Below are positions 7,130 through 15,298 of a stretch of 16,248 nt of DNA, in pieces (position 1 is the first letter of the stretch; every line of letters begins with the position of its first letter). Location of the stretch: the NCBI GenBank assembly GCA_002409675.1, contig DHOB01000028.1, forward strand, positions 1-16,248. The letters are read 5' to 3'. Below the pieces are notes generated by a model. It did no database searches, was not told the origin of the DNA, and saw only the letters and a program-made list of their open reading frames with translations. Source of the DNA: Ruminococcaceae bacterium UBA5401. Its GTDB lineage: Bacteria > Bacillota > Clostridia > Oscillospirales > Acutalibacteraceae. The translations under genes and the position numbers were made by a program.

Positions 7130-7930
7130 TTACAGCACTTTTGCTTTGACCATCATGGCAACCAGTTTGCGGGCGGATTCCGCCTGGTCTTTTTCGTTGA
7201 TTTTGATGCCGGCGGCCTTTTGGGGAGGTTCCGTAAAAGACACCGTGCGGGTGCGGGCCGCCGCGGCGCCCACTTTCGTCCCGTCCATGCCCAACTCTGC
7301 GAGGGGGATTGCGTCGATGGGCATTTTCTTCGCGGCCAGCTTGCTCTTGATGGTCGGGTAGCGGGGGTCGTACGCCGGCCTGTTTACGGTGACCACGCAG
7401 GGCGCGGCGGCTTCGACCACATTGTAGCCGGAATCGGTCTCCTGCTGGGCGGAGATGACGCCGTCCTTACAGCTGATGTCCACAATTCCGGTGATAAGGC
7501 CCGCTCCCAGAATCTCGGCCAGCTCGGCTCCCGTCTGGCCGCTGGGTCTGTCGGTGGCCATCAGGCCGCAGAAGATCAGGTCGAACGGCTTGCCGCTCTT
7601 TTTCTCCAGCCACGTCTTTGCCCTGGCCAGCAGCAACGCCTTGCCCAGGGTGTCGGAACCCGCAAACGCGGGGTCTGTAAGCCGGTACGCGTGGTCGGCG
7701 CCCACCGACAGGCAGTTCTTGAGAGCGTCGCGGACGCTGTCTCCGCCCACGCTGACGACGGTGATTTCTCCGCCGACCGCCTCTTTCAGCCGGGTGGCCA
7801 TCTCAAGGGCATAGGTATCGAAGGCGTTGACCACTTTGTCGATTTTGTCTATGTCCGGGGTCCCGTCGGGTTTGAGATGAACTTCGACCGAATCGTCCGG
7901 CACCTGTTTGATACACACTAAAATCTCCAT
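7130..7930 (-). CDS. etfB: Electron transfer flavoprotein subunit beta
   Basis: 267 residues from the ATG at 7930, chosen because AAGGAG lies 6 bases upstream and the protein then begins MEILVCIKQVPD as the family does; a longer frame from 7954 lacks this. Features are VNAFDTYALEMA (34-45), TDRPSGQTGAELAE (126-139, nucleotide/FAD-binding loop), and DPRYPTIKSKLAAKKMPI (188-205), typical of the EtfB tail. It pairs with EtfA, encoded 12 bases downstream, and would bind AMP or the bifurcating FAD. It follows the acyl-CoA dehydrogenase gene after about 41 bases, so it should share its transcript with both flavin dehydrogenases of the operon. Confidence 0.97.
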   Translation of the reverse strand: MEILVCIKQVPDDSVEVHLKPDGTPDIDKIDKVVNAFDTYALEMATRLKEAVGGEITVVSVGGDSVRDALKNCLSVGADHAYRLTDPAFAGSDTLGKALLLARAKTWLEKKSGKPFDLIFCGLMATDRPSGQTGAELAEILGAGLITGIVDISCKDGVISAQQETDSGYNVVEAAAPCVVTVNRPAYDPRYPTIKSKLAAKKMPIDAIPLAELGMDGTKVGAAAARTRTVSFTEPPQKAAGIKINEKDQAESARKLVAMMVKAKVL

Positions 7931-7971
7931 ACTTTTCTCCTTGCAAAACAGCATCGCACTGAAATTCCGAA

Positions 7972-8565
7972 TCAGAAGCGGCCGATTGTGTTTCTGGCAA
8001 TGACGATGCGCTGAATTTCATTGGTTCCCTCGAAAATCTGGAAGATTTTCGCATCTCTCAGGAGCTTTTCAACCGGATACTCGCGGCTGTAGCCGTACCC
8101 GCCGAAAATCTGGACCGCGTCGGAGGTCACTTCCATGGCGATGTCCGAGGCATAGCATTTGGCGATGGCCGATTCTTTGGTGTGGGGCAGGTTCCGGTCC
8201 ATCAGAGTGAGGGCATACGCCACCATCTGGCGCGCCGTCTCGATTTTGATGGCCATGTCGGCAATCTTGAACTTGAGGGCCTGGTTCTTTAAAATGGGCC
8301 TGCCGAACTGCACGCGCTGCTTGCCGTAGGCAATCGCCTCGTCCATGGCCCGCTGCGCGATGCCCGTGGCCACGCAGCCCATCCAGGTGCGGGCCTGGTC
8401 CAGCGTCTTCATCGCGATGGGAAAGCCCTTGCCCTCTTCGCCGATGAGGTTGGAAGCGGGGATCCGGCAGTCCTCCAGCACCACGTCGCAGGTGTTGGAG
8501 GTGCGGATGCCCATCTTGTCCTCCTCATGGCCGGTGGAAAGGCCGGGGGGTCCCTTTTTCGACAT
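7972..8565 (-). pseudogene. Acyl-CoA dehydrogenase, C-terminal part (frameshifted from the N-terminal part)
   Basis: The C-terminal alpha-domain of a short-chain acyl-CoA dehydrogenase. From PGLSTGHEEDKMGIRTSNTC onward it is colinear with the family. It shows CRIPASNLIGEEGKGF, the signature QIFGGYGYSREYPVEKLLRD, and the catalytic base in IFEGTNEIQR (the E before GT). The first residues MSKKGP belong to the wrong frame: the ATG at 8565 is only an out-of-frame triplet inside the N-terminal gene and has no good ribosome site, so this part is probably not translated alone unless by reinitiation or frameshifting. On its own it lacks the N-terminal and middle FAD-binding segments. Confidence 0.88.
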
Positions 8566-9112
8566 AAAACATCGACATGCCCCGGGTGCCGGCGGATTTG
8601 TCGGTCATCGCCGCAATGCAGTAGAACGAGGCGACGCCGCCGTTGGTGATAAAGCACTTGCGGCCGTTGAGGACATAGCTGTCCCCGTCCTTCACAGCCG
8701 TGGTCTTGGCGGAGCCGGGGTCGGAGCCGGCGCCCGGCTCGGTCAGGCAGAAGGCGGAGAAGCCGCCGTCCACAATGCGCTTGCACGCCCGCTTTTTCTG
8801 CTCTTCGGTGCCCGCGATGAGAACCGGCTTCAGGCCGAGCCCGCTGGCGGAAATTGTGGTGGCGAAGCCGGCGTCGGCCATCGCCATCTGCTCGAAGAGC
8901 GCGGCCGTGGAAATGCGGTCCAGCCCTATCCCGCCGTATTTCTTCGGCACCTCGAGCATGTGAAGCTGCATCTTGACGGCCTTGTCGTAGATCTTTTTCG
9001 GCCATTCGCCGGTCCGGTCGTACTCTTTGCACTGTTCCTTGACTTCTTTGTCGCAGAATTCCTTGACGGTTCCCAAGAGCTCCTGGCCCTCTTCTGAAAT
9101 CAGATAAGACAT
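8525..9112 (-). pseudogene. Acyl-CoA dehydrogenase, N-terminal part (ends early by frameshift)
   Basis: 195 residues. The N-terminal helical domain starts MSYLISEEGQELLGTVKEF and the middle beta-domain holds CLTEPGAGSDPGSAKT, the FAD/substrate-binding signature. The true sequence runs to VEKGTP, then a +1 shift in the run of six G at 8545-8550 gives RPFHRP and a stop. Removing one base joins this frame to the C-terminal part and yields 379 residues, exactly the family length. The ATG at 9112 has GGAGG upstream. Enzymes of this type reduce crotonyl- or acrylyl-CoA-like enoyl-CoAs (or oxidise acyl-CoAs) with Etf as redox partner; etfBA follows directly. It may be a sequencing error, a real mutation or phase variation. 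Confidence 0.9.
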
Positions 9113-9164
9113 TGTGCTTTTCCTCCGTTTCGATTTTGCTGAAATTTGGTAAGTTTGTTTTTTC

Positions 9165-10586
9165 TTACAGCTTGTAGCATACTTTGCCGGGGTTCAGGAC
9201 GCCGTTCGGGTCGAAGACCTTCTTGATGTCCCTCATCAGGCGCATATTGGTCGGGCCCACCATGGCGGAAAGATAGTCTATCTTCCCGAAGCCGATTCCA
9301 TGCTCGCCGGAGATGAGGCCGCCGAACTCCGTCGCCTTGGCGTAGACTTTCTTCATGAAGGCGGCCACCTGGCGCTTGAATTCGCCGACCTCCATGTCGT
9401 TCGAGCAGGTATAGATGTGCAGGTTGCCGTCGCCGGCATGGCCGAAACTCTTGATTTTAAAATCGAATTCCGGCTCTATTTTCTTGACGTACTCCACATA
9501 TTCGGCGATTCTGCTTGCGGGCACGACCACGTCGCATTCGTCGAGCAGCTTGGTGTCCGACTGAATGGCGTCCAGGAAAGAACTGCGCGCCGACCAGGCG
9601 TCTCTCTTGAGCGCCGGCGTATCGGCCACCAGCACGTCCACCGCGCCCGCTTCGAGCATCACTTCAGAGGCTTTCTCGATGATTTTGTCGAGTTGGTCGG
9701 CGTCTTCCCCGTCGAATGTCATGAGCAGATAGGCGTTGATCTGCTTGCCGTCGTACTTCTGCGGAAAGACGCTTTTGCCAAGGTAGGCCTCCGAGGTCAC
9801 GACGATTTCACGTTCCATGAATTCCAGCGCCTGCGGCTGCAGGTGGGCCATCATCAGCTTCGGCACCGTGGCGATGCAGTCGCTCAGGTTTTCATACATC
9901 ACGATCAGGCTGACGACCTCTTTGGGCTGAGGGATGAGCCTGAGCGTCATTTCGGTGATGATGCCCAACGTGCCTTCGGAGCCGATCATCAGGTTCAGCA
10001 GGCTGTAGCCGCTGCTCGTCTTGGAGACCGAGGCGCCGAAATTGACGATCTCCCCGGTGGGCAGCACCACCGTCATCTGCCGCACATAGTCCCGGGTCGT
10101 GCCGTATTTTACGGCACGCATCCCGCCGGCGTTGGTGGCGACGTTCCCGCCCAGGGTGGCCGATTTTTCACCCGGGTCGGGCGGATAGAGAAAGCCCTGC
10201 TTCGCCGCATCCTCGGCCAGGTCCTGAAGGAGAACGCCGGCCTGAACGCGGACGTTCATGTTTTCCTTATCATAGCCGAGGATTTTATTCATTTTGGCGG
10301 TCGAGAGCACCACGCCGCCGCAGAGCGGCACCGCCCCGCCCACCAGCCCGGTCCCCGCGCCCCTCGGGGTGACCGGAATCCGGTGCTCGTTGCACAGTTT
10401 CATCACGCCGGCGACCTCCTCGGTCGTGAGCGCTTCCACCACAACCTCCGGCGACGCCTTGCCGTAAATCGGCATCTCGTCGTGAGTGAAATCGTCGTTG
10501 ATGTCTCCGTTGACCGAAACCCGTCCCGGCGCAACCGCTTTGAGCTGTTCAATCAGTTCCGGGGACACCTTGTTGTACTGGCTCAT
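9165..10586 (-). CDS. FAD-linked D-lactate/2-hydroxyacid dehydrogenase (GlcD/LctD type)
   Basis: 473 residues. The N-terminal PCMH-type FAD domain shows PRGAGTGLVGGAVPLCGG (74-91) and PPDPGEKSATLGGNVATNAG (135-154). The C-terminal FAD-oxidase domain has HAGDGNLH (383-390) and SGEHGIG (426-432), with the histidines expected at the metal/substrate site. The C-terminus DPNGVLNPGK is standard for the family. There is no iron-sulfur (CCG) domain, so electrons must leave through another protein; the downstream etfBA genes are the obvious partners, as in the Acetobacterium lactate dehydrogenase/Etf complex (known family). Glycolate or another 2-hydroxyacid is the alternative substrate. The ATG at 10586 follows AAGGAAG with 8 bases of spacing. 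It is first in the operon, behind a strong promoter and a palindromic operator. Confidence 0.93.
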   Translation of the reverse strand: MSQYNKVSPELIEQLKAVAPGRVSVNGDINDDFTHDEMPIYGKASPEVVVEALTTEEVAGVMKLCNEHRIPVTPRGAGTGLVGGAVPLCGGVVLSTAKMNKILGYDKENMNVRVQAGVLLQDLAEDAAKQGFLYPPDPGEKSATLGGNVATNAGGMRAVKYGTTRDYVRQMTVVLPTGEIVNFGASVSKTSSGYSLLNLMIGSEGTLGIITEMTLRLIPQPKEVVSLIVMYENLSDCIATVPKLMMAHLQPQALEFMEREIVVTSEAYLGKSVFPQKYDGKQINAYLLMTFDGEDADQLDKIIEKASEVMLEAGAVDVLVADTPALKRDAWSARSSFLDAIQSDTKLLDECDVVVPASRIAEYVEYVKKIEPEFDFKIKSFGHAGDGNLHIYTCSNDMEVGEFKRQVAAFMKKVYAKATEFGGLISGEHGIGFGKIDYLSAMVGPTNMRLMRDIKKVFDPNGVLNPGKVCYKL

Positions 10587-10663
10587 GGCGTTTTCTTCCT
10601 TCCCTTCATAAAAATGCTTCCCATGCCCGTCCGTAAAGCGAGAATCCCGGCAGGAGATGCAGA

Positions 10664-10709
10664 CTGTTTGGATTTCAGAATTGGTAGCACCAATTTACTG
10701 CTGAAACAG
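10664..10709 (-). other. Leader-RNA hairpin containing the operator
   Basis: As RNA on the minus strand the operator forms a 7-bp stem with a 3-base loop. It is enclosed by CTGTTT/AAACAG (10709-10704 with 10669-10664), and an alternative pairing TTTCAG/CTGAAA is possible. There is no T-run, so it is not a terminator. It may simply result from the DNA palindrome. Confidence 0.4.
10679..10695. promoter_or_regulatory. FadR/LldR-type palindromic operator
   Basis: AATTGGTAGCACCAATT is a perfect 7-bp inverted repeat around three bases. It matches the known operator shape of the PdhR/LldR branch of FadR-type GntR regulators (ATTGGTnnnACCAAT). The gene for such a regulator lies immediately upstream, so it is the likely binder. 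The site is about 100 bases downstream of the predicted start of transcription, in the ldh leader. Confidence 0.8.
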
Positions 10710-10800
10710 CTTTCTGCCCCGTCTTTGCACAATGCCCGGCGGCCGGCAGAAAGCACCTCGCCGATAAAAACCGGCGCTATCTACAATATGATATGTTTAT

Positions 10801-10829
10801 ATTATACACAATTGCCGGAGGTTTGTAAA
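10801..10829 (-). promoter_or_regulatory. Promoter of the ldh-acd-etfBA operon
   Basis: Minus strand: TTTACA (10829-10824, 5 of 6 to consensus), 17-base spacer, perfect TATAAT (10806-10801). Transcription would begin near 10795, giving a leader of about 208 bases before the ldh ATG. It lies about 34 bases past the regulator's stop codon, with no terminator seen between. Confidence 0.8.
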
Positions 10830-10862
10830 TGATACAAAGCGAAACGATTAAAGCGGAGAAAT

Positions 10863-11564
10863 TTATTTGCCGGAGAAATCTCCGATATGCTGATTTACGA
10901 TTTCGTAATGTTCCGCCATCGCGGCGTAGGCGCCACGCCCGTCTTTCGCCTTCAGGCTTTCAAGCATCCTCTGATGGGAGAGCTGCAGCCTGTTCCGGCT
11001 CTCCCCGTCCGCAAGGATTTTTCTGCGCAGGTCGCTGATAAAAGTATTCACGACGGCGGAAAGCGCCTTCAGTATTTCTATAATCAGCGTGTTGCCCGAG
11101 GCTTCCGCAAGCATGGAGTGGAACTTCTGGTCGTATGTGACGCCGTACCGCCCGTCCCTGCCGGCCGTCATGCCGTCGAAAATTTTTGACAGCCGCTCCA
11201 CCTGGGCGGGCGTGATGCGGTCTGCGGCAAGCACAATCGCCTGCGATTCCAGCGCCTGCCGAAGCTCGCTGATCTGCCTGTAATCCGTTTTCTGCATTGC
11301 GAACATCATCGACATGGATTCGACGAGGCTTTTCTTGAAATTGCAGGAGACAAAATTTCCCGCGCCCTGCGCGCTTTCTATCACGCCGAGAATCTCGAGA
11401 GTACGGAGGGCTTCGCGTACGGAGTTGCGTCCGACCATAAGGCTTTCCGCCAGATTTCGCTCCGGTGGAAGTTTTTGCCCCGGCTGAAGTCTTCCGCACA
11501 AAATTTCCCTTTTGATGAACTGGATTACGGATTCATAAGTTCTTTCAGGCACTCTTCCCTCCAC
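10863..11564 (-). CDS. FadR-family GntR regulator, probable lactate-responsive repressor (LldR/LctA-like)
   Basis: 233 residues from the GTG at 11564. A second GTG at 11552 (MPERTYESVIQ) has a better spaced GGAGG and may be the true start. The winged helix-turn-helix is at about 8-72: GQKLPPERNLAESLMVGRNS and VREALRTLEILGVIESAQGA. The FCD ligand domain has the metal-binding set D145, H149, H197 and H219, which coordinates a metal and a carboxylate ligand in this family. The neighbouring lactate dehydrogenase operon and the perfect AATTGGT-type operator point to control of that operon, with lactate or a similar acid as effector (inference). It lies upstream on the same strand and has its own promoter, so its mRNA could also read into ldh. 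Confidence 0.93.
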   Translation of the reverse strand: MEGRVPERTYESVIQFIKREILCGRLQPGQKLPPERNLAESLMVGRNSVREALRTLEILGVIESAQGAGNFVSCNFKKSLVESMSMMFAMQKTDYRQISELRQALESQAIVLAADRITPAQVERLSKIFDGMTAGRDGRYGVTYDQKFHSMLAEASGNTLIIEILKALSAVVNTFISDLRRKILADGESRNRLQLSHQRMLESLKAKDGRGAYAAMAEHYEIVNQHIGDFSGK

Positions 11565-11933
11565 GGCTCCTCTCCGTCAGAGATGGCATTGCCGCCGGCA
11601 GGCGGAACACGCAGCCGCAAGCTTCCGAGATTCCAACGGCGCTCCCCGCTATTATAACTTTTAGCCGGAATAAAGTAAACCCGGTCCACAGGCAAAAGGA
11701 GGCGGGGTGCCTTTGCCTTTTCGGCCTTGGCGGCGCCGCCGGCGATATTCGTTAGACAAAAAAGCGAGGCGGTCCCTCCCATGGGAACGGGCTGCCCCGA
11801 CCTTTTCAAAGCCGCTTTGCGGGATGCAGGGACACTTCCTTTGCCCCGCTCATTTTTTAACAAGGCAGTCTGCCATGATGGAACGGCGGAGGACCTTGTG
11901 AAGCGGGCATCGCCTGTCTTCAGGTGACCGCAA
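11565..11933. other. Intergenic stretch upstream of the regulator
   Basis: About 370 bases. The right-hand part (11680-11933) is GC-rich and holds a few weak inverted repeats, for example GGCAAA/TTTGCC around 11690-11720, but no clean terminator for the GH13 gene. A minus-strand open frame crosses the whole stretch but covers the regulator promoter and resembles no protein I know. The left part holds the promoter at 11651-11679. Confidence 0.6.
11651..11679 (-). promoter_or_regulatory. Promoter of the FadR-type regulator gene
   Basis: Minus strand: TTTACT (11679-11674), 17-base spacer, perfect TATAAT (11656-11651). The start would be near 11645, about 80 bases before the GTG codon. It has the same layout as the ldh promoter. 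No copy of the AATTGGT palindrome is seen here, so autoregulation is not supported. Confidence 0.75.
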
Positions 11934-13466
11934 TCAACGGAAAACCGCAAGGGACTGACCGTGCATGGCAAGCCGACCGCCCGCAAGGACGCTTTCCCCA
12001 ATCTGGAAAACCGGCTTTCCCTTTTCCTGAAGGGGGATTTCCACCGCGTTTGCCGAGGGGTTCACGGCAATGAGGAAGTCCCCGCGGCGGAAAACAAACG
12101 GGTACTTTTTCTTCTCGGCATACACGACCTCAAAGTTCGGTTTCGCCTGCAGCTCCGGATACCGGTGCCGCAGGGCCAGCACCTTCCGTATGGTGTTCAG
12201 CAGAGAACCGGCTTTCTTCTCCTGGTCTTCCACAGTCGGCGCGCCGTCGCGCGGATCGATCGGAAGGTATAGCTTCGCTTTTTCCGCGGTGGAAAATCCA
12301 AGGTTTTTCCCATGACCCCACTGCATGGGTGTCCGGGACCCGGTGCGGTCGTAGCCGCCTTCCACGCTGGGAAGGCGGAGATAGCGCATCCCGATTTCAT
12401 CTCCGTAATACAGGAAGGGAACGCCGGGCATCATCAAAATGAAGGCATCGGCGATTTTGCACTCCAGCTCCCCGTAGTTTTCAGTCATGCGGTGCGTGTC
12501 ATGGTTGCCGGTAATCAGGCTGATATAGCCGGAGGATCGGGAAGCCCGGTACTGCGGCAGGTAATCGTCCAGGAACTCCATAATATCGCCGTCCCCTTCC
12601 CTGCTGAAAAAGCTCAGGTCCTTCCCGCCGACTTTTTTGCGAAACAGAGAATGGTACCCATTGCCGACGTTGTTCAGGTAAAAATCCATGTGGAACCGCG
12701 CTTTGCAAATCGCCTCGAAGGGCATTGACCATTCGGATACCATGGCGGCTTCCGGGTATTCCCGGTCCAGCATTCCCCGCACATTCCGCCAGAGGGCGGC
12801 GGTGGCGGAGTGACCTTCGTCATTTTTCACCAGGGACGAGGCCATATCGACGCGAAACCCGTCGCAGCCCGCGTCGAGCCAGAACCGCATCACGTCCTTC
12901 ACAGCTTCGCGCGTCGCCACGCACGCCGGCTCCGTGTAGCGCATCTGCCAGGAGGCCGTGGTTCGGTTGAACCCGTAATTCAGGGCTGGCTGGGAAGAGA
13001 AAAAGTTCAGCAGATAACACCCGTCCCGTTCGGAAGCGCCGCTCATGGAAGGGAAGCCGTTCGGGCGGTCCCAGACGGTGTCAGTCCAGATGTAGCGGTC
13101 GCTGTAAGCATTTCTCTCCGCTTTCTGGCTTTCCCGGAACCAGGGATGCTGGTCGGACGTATGGCCGGGCACCAAATCCAGCAGGACATGCATCCCGCGC
13201 CGGTGGGCTTCCCGGAAACAGCGTTTCAGGTCGTCGTTGGTTCCATAGCGAGGCGCCACCTTTTTGTAGTCGCGCACGTCGTATCCGGCATCCCGAAACG
13301 GGGAATCGAAGCAAGGGTTGATCCAGACGGCGTTGCAGCCGAGCGACCGGATGTAATCGAGCTTTCCTGTAATTCCGTTGATGTCGCCGATTCCATCCCC
13401 GTTGGAATCATAAAAACTCTGCGGGTAGATTTCATAAAAAACGGCGTCGTTCAACCAGTTCGGCAT
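11934..13466 (-). CDS. GH13 alpha-glucosidase / oligo-1,6-glucosidase-like glycoside hydrolase
   Basis: 510 residues, close to the usual size for oligo-1,6-glucosidase or trehalose-6-phosphate hydrolase enzymes. There is no signal peptide, so it should act inside the cell on imported malto- or isomalto-oligosaccharides. Features: the Ca-binding-like DSNGDGIGD (20-28), region I DLVPGHTSD (97-105), region II GFRVD with nucleophile D207, region III VSEW with acid/base E245, and region IV TGNHDTHR with D323. DLVPGHTSD instead of DLVVNHTSD is a small oddity. The exact linkage cannot be told; maltogenic, trehalose-synthase-like or general alpha-glucosidase activities are alternatives. Start ATG at 13466 has AGAGAGGA upstream. 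The guaA gene lies 171 bases upstream on the same strand without an obvious terminator. Confidence 0.92.
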   Translation of the reverse strand: MPNWLNDAVFYEIYPQSFYDSNGDGIGDINGITGKLDYIRSLGCNAVWINPCFDSPFRDAGYDVRDYKKVAPRYGTNDDLKRCFREAHRRGMHVLLDLVPGHTSDQHPWFRESQKAERNAYSDRYIWTDTVWDRPNGFPSMSGASERDGCYLLNFFSSQPALNYGFNRTTASWQMRYTEPACVATREAVKDVMRFWLDAGCDGFRVDMASSLVKNDEGHSATAALWRNVRGMLDREYPEAAMVSEWSMPFEAICKARFHMDFYLNNVGNGYHSLFRKKVGGKDLSFFSREGDGDIMEFLDDYLPQYRASRSSGYISLITGNHDTHRMTENYGELECKIADAFILMMPGVPFLYYGDEIGMRYLRLPSVEGGYDRTGSRTPMQWGHGKNLGFSTAEKAKLYLPIDPRDGAPTVEDQEKKAGSLLNTIRKVLALRHRYPELQAKPNFEVVYAEKKKYPFVFRRGDFLIAVNPSANAVEIPLQEKGKPVFQIGESVLAGGRLAMHGQSLAVFR

Positions 13467-13637
13467 AGAAATCCTCTCTTTGCTTTTGAATTTGTAGGCC
13501 TCTTTGCGACCGCTCTGAAGAATCCCCTGCCCTTACGCGGAGGTCGTCGATGGGTTGACTTTTTAAAGAAACACAAAAGTTACCGTTGGCCGGGCCACAA
13601 ATATTAGCTTTCATACGGGTTTCTCTACCCTTTCCGG

Positions 13638-15176
13638 TTATTCGTATTCGATGGTGGCCGGCGGCTTGGAGGTGATGTCGTAGACCACGCGGTTCACATG
13701 GGGCACCTCATTGACGATTCGATCGGAAATCCGGGATAGCAGGTCGGGAGAGAGCCTGGCCCAGTCGGCCGTCATGAAGTCCGAAGTCGTCACGGCGCGC
13801 AGGGCGACCGTGTGGTCGTACGTGCGGTCGTCGCCCATCACGCCGACGCTCCGGATATTGGTCAGGACCGCGAAATACTGGCTGATTTTTCGGCCCAGGC
13901 CGGCTCTGGCGATTTCCTCGCGGAAAACGGCGTCCGCGTCCTGAAGAATGCCGAGCTTTTCGCCGGTGACCTCGCCGAGAATGCGGATGGCAAGGCCCGG
14001 GCCGGGGAACGGCTGCCGCCAGACCAGGCTTTCCGGCATGCCGAGCTGCGTGCCCACCTTGCGCACCTCATCCTTGAACAGGTAGCGCAGCGGCTCTATC
14101 AGGCCGGTGAAGCCGATGTCTTTGGGCAGACCGCCGACGTTGTGGTGGCTTTTAATCACGGCGGCATTTCCCGTTCCACTCTCCACCACATCCGGGTAAA
14201 TCGTCCCCTGGCAGAGATAGTCCACTTTCCCGATTTTTCGGGCCTCTTCCTCGAACACCCGGATGAATTCTTCCCCGATGATTTTGCGCTTGCGCTCGGG
14301 GTCTGTCACGCCCGCAAGCCTGCTCAGGAAGCGGTCCCTCGCATTGACGCGAATCAGGTTGATGTCGAAGCGATGCCGGAAGACCCGTTCCACCTCGTCG
14401 CCTTCGCCCTTGCGCAGAAGGCCGTGATCGACGAAAATGCAGGTCAGGTTCTTCCCCACCGCCCTGTGGACGAGGACGGCGGCCACGGAGGAATCGACTC
14501 CGCCGGAAAGTGCGCAGACCACCTTTTTTTCTCCGATAGACTGTTTCAGCCCGGCGACCGTCGTGGCAATGAAGGACTCCATTTTCCAGTCGCCCGTGCA
14601 GCCGCAGATTTGGAACAGAAAATTCCGCAGAATCTCCGTGCCGTGCCGGGTATGCTCCACCTCGGGGTGGAACTGGACGGCGTACAGGCGGCGCCTGCCG
14701 TCTTCCATGGCCGCGACCGGGCAGGACGCGCTGGAAGCCGTGGCGCGGAATCCTTCCGGGAGGCTGGCGATGCGGTCCGTATGGCTCATCCAGCAGTCGG
14801 ATTTTTCCGGAAGGCCGGCGAACAGCTCGGAACCGGAAGCGAAAGAAACCGAAGTTTTCCCATATTCCCGCCTGGGGCTGCCCGCGACCGCGCCGCCCAG
14901 CGTCTGCGCCATCAGCTGCGCGCCATAGCAGATGCCGAGCACCGGAATCCCAAGTGAAAAAATCCGGGCATCGCAGCGCGGCGCATCTTCAGCGCACACG
15001 CTGCTCGGTCCGCCGGAAAGGAGAATCCCGCGGTATTCGCCGGCGGCGATTTTACCCGCGTCGGTCCGGTAGGGCCTGATTTCGCAGTAAACGTTCAGGT
15101 CCCGCACCCGGCGCGCAATCAGGCGGCTGTACTGGCCGCCGAAGTCGAGAATCAAAACGGCTTCCCTGTTCTTCAT
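13638..15176 (-). CDS. guaA: GMP synthase (glutamine-hydrolysing)
   Basis: 512 residues from the ATG at 15176; an in-frame ATG at 15200 adds eight residues not seen in the family. It converts XMP to GMP using glutamine and ATP. Domain 1 is the class I glutamine amidotransferase with GICYGAQ (C83) and QFHPEVEHT (H170, E172). Domain 2 is the ATP-pyrophosphatase with P-loop SGGVDSS (224-230). The C-terminal dimerisation domain ends [14 protein letters not shown], as in all GuaA. The order purA-guaA puts the AMP and GMP branches side by side; a terminator at 15240-15277 separates them, so guaA may have its own promoter or depend on read-through. I see no purine riboswitch in the leader. Confidence 0.98.
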   Translation of the reverse strand: MKNREAVLILDFGGQYSRLIARRVRDLNVYCEIRPYRTDAGKIAAGEYRGILLSGGPSSVCAEDAPRCDARIFSLGIPVLGICYGAQLMAQTLGGAVAGSPRREYGKTSVSFASGSELFAGLPEKSDCWMSHTDRIASLPEGFRATASSASCPVAAMEDGRRRLYAVQFHPEVEHTRHGTEILRNFLFQICGCTGDWKMESFIATTVAGLKQSIGEKKVVCALSGGVDSSVAAVLVHRAVGKNLTCIFVDHGLLRKGEGDEVERVFRHRFDINLIRVNARDRFLSRLAGVTDPERKRKIIGEEFIRVFEEEARKIGKVDYLCQGTIYPDVVESGTGNAAVIKSHHNVGGLPKDIGFTGLIEPLRYLFKDEVRKVGTQLGMPESLVWRQPFPGPGLAIRILGEVTGEKLGILQDADAVFREEIARAGLGRKISQYFAVLTNIRSVGVMGDDRTYDHTVALRAVTTSDFMTADWARLSPDLLSRISDRIVNEVPHVNRVVYDITSKPPATIEYE

Positions 15177-15239
15177 GCAAGCGTTCCCTTCCTTATCCAT
15201 CTTCCGGCCCGCCTAAAAATTTGCGCGTCCGGCGGGCGG

Positions 15240-15277
15240 AAAAAACAACAGCAGGCGCCGGCAAAGCCTGCCGGCGC
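15240..15277 (-). terminator. Intrinsic terminator after purA
   Basis: On the minus strand the 9-bp stem GCGCCGGCA/TGCCGGCGC (15277-15269 and 15263-15255, 5-base loop) is followed by CTGC and then TGTTGTTTTTT. It lies about 20 bases past the purA stop. A further GC-rich inverted repeat (15207-15213 with 15231-15237) follows in the guaA leader. Confidence 0.75.
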
Positions 15278-15298
15278 ACTCGCGAAAAGCATGTGTAA

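Noticed and set aside
9300..10832. Plus-strand open frame of 510 codons opposite ldh
   Set aside because: Shadow of the GC-rich ldh gene; His/Arg-rich composition and no family resemblance.
11525..12001. Minus-strand 158-codon frame in the gap upstream of the regulator
   Set aside because: It overlaps the GH13 gene, the regulator promoter and the regulator start in a different frame, and shows no domain. A degraded repeat cannot be excluded.
13812..14957. Plus-strand open frame of 381 codons opposite guaA
   Set aside because: Shadow of guaA; no recognisable domain and the opposite strand is a certain gene.
15177..15298. Purine riboswitch in the guaA leader
   Set aside because: The segment is explained by the purA terminator and a second GC-rich inverted repeat; the purine aptamer core was not seen.
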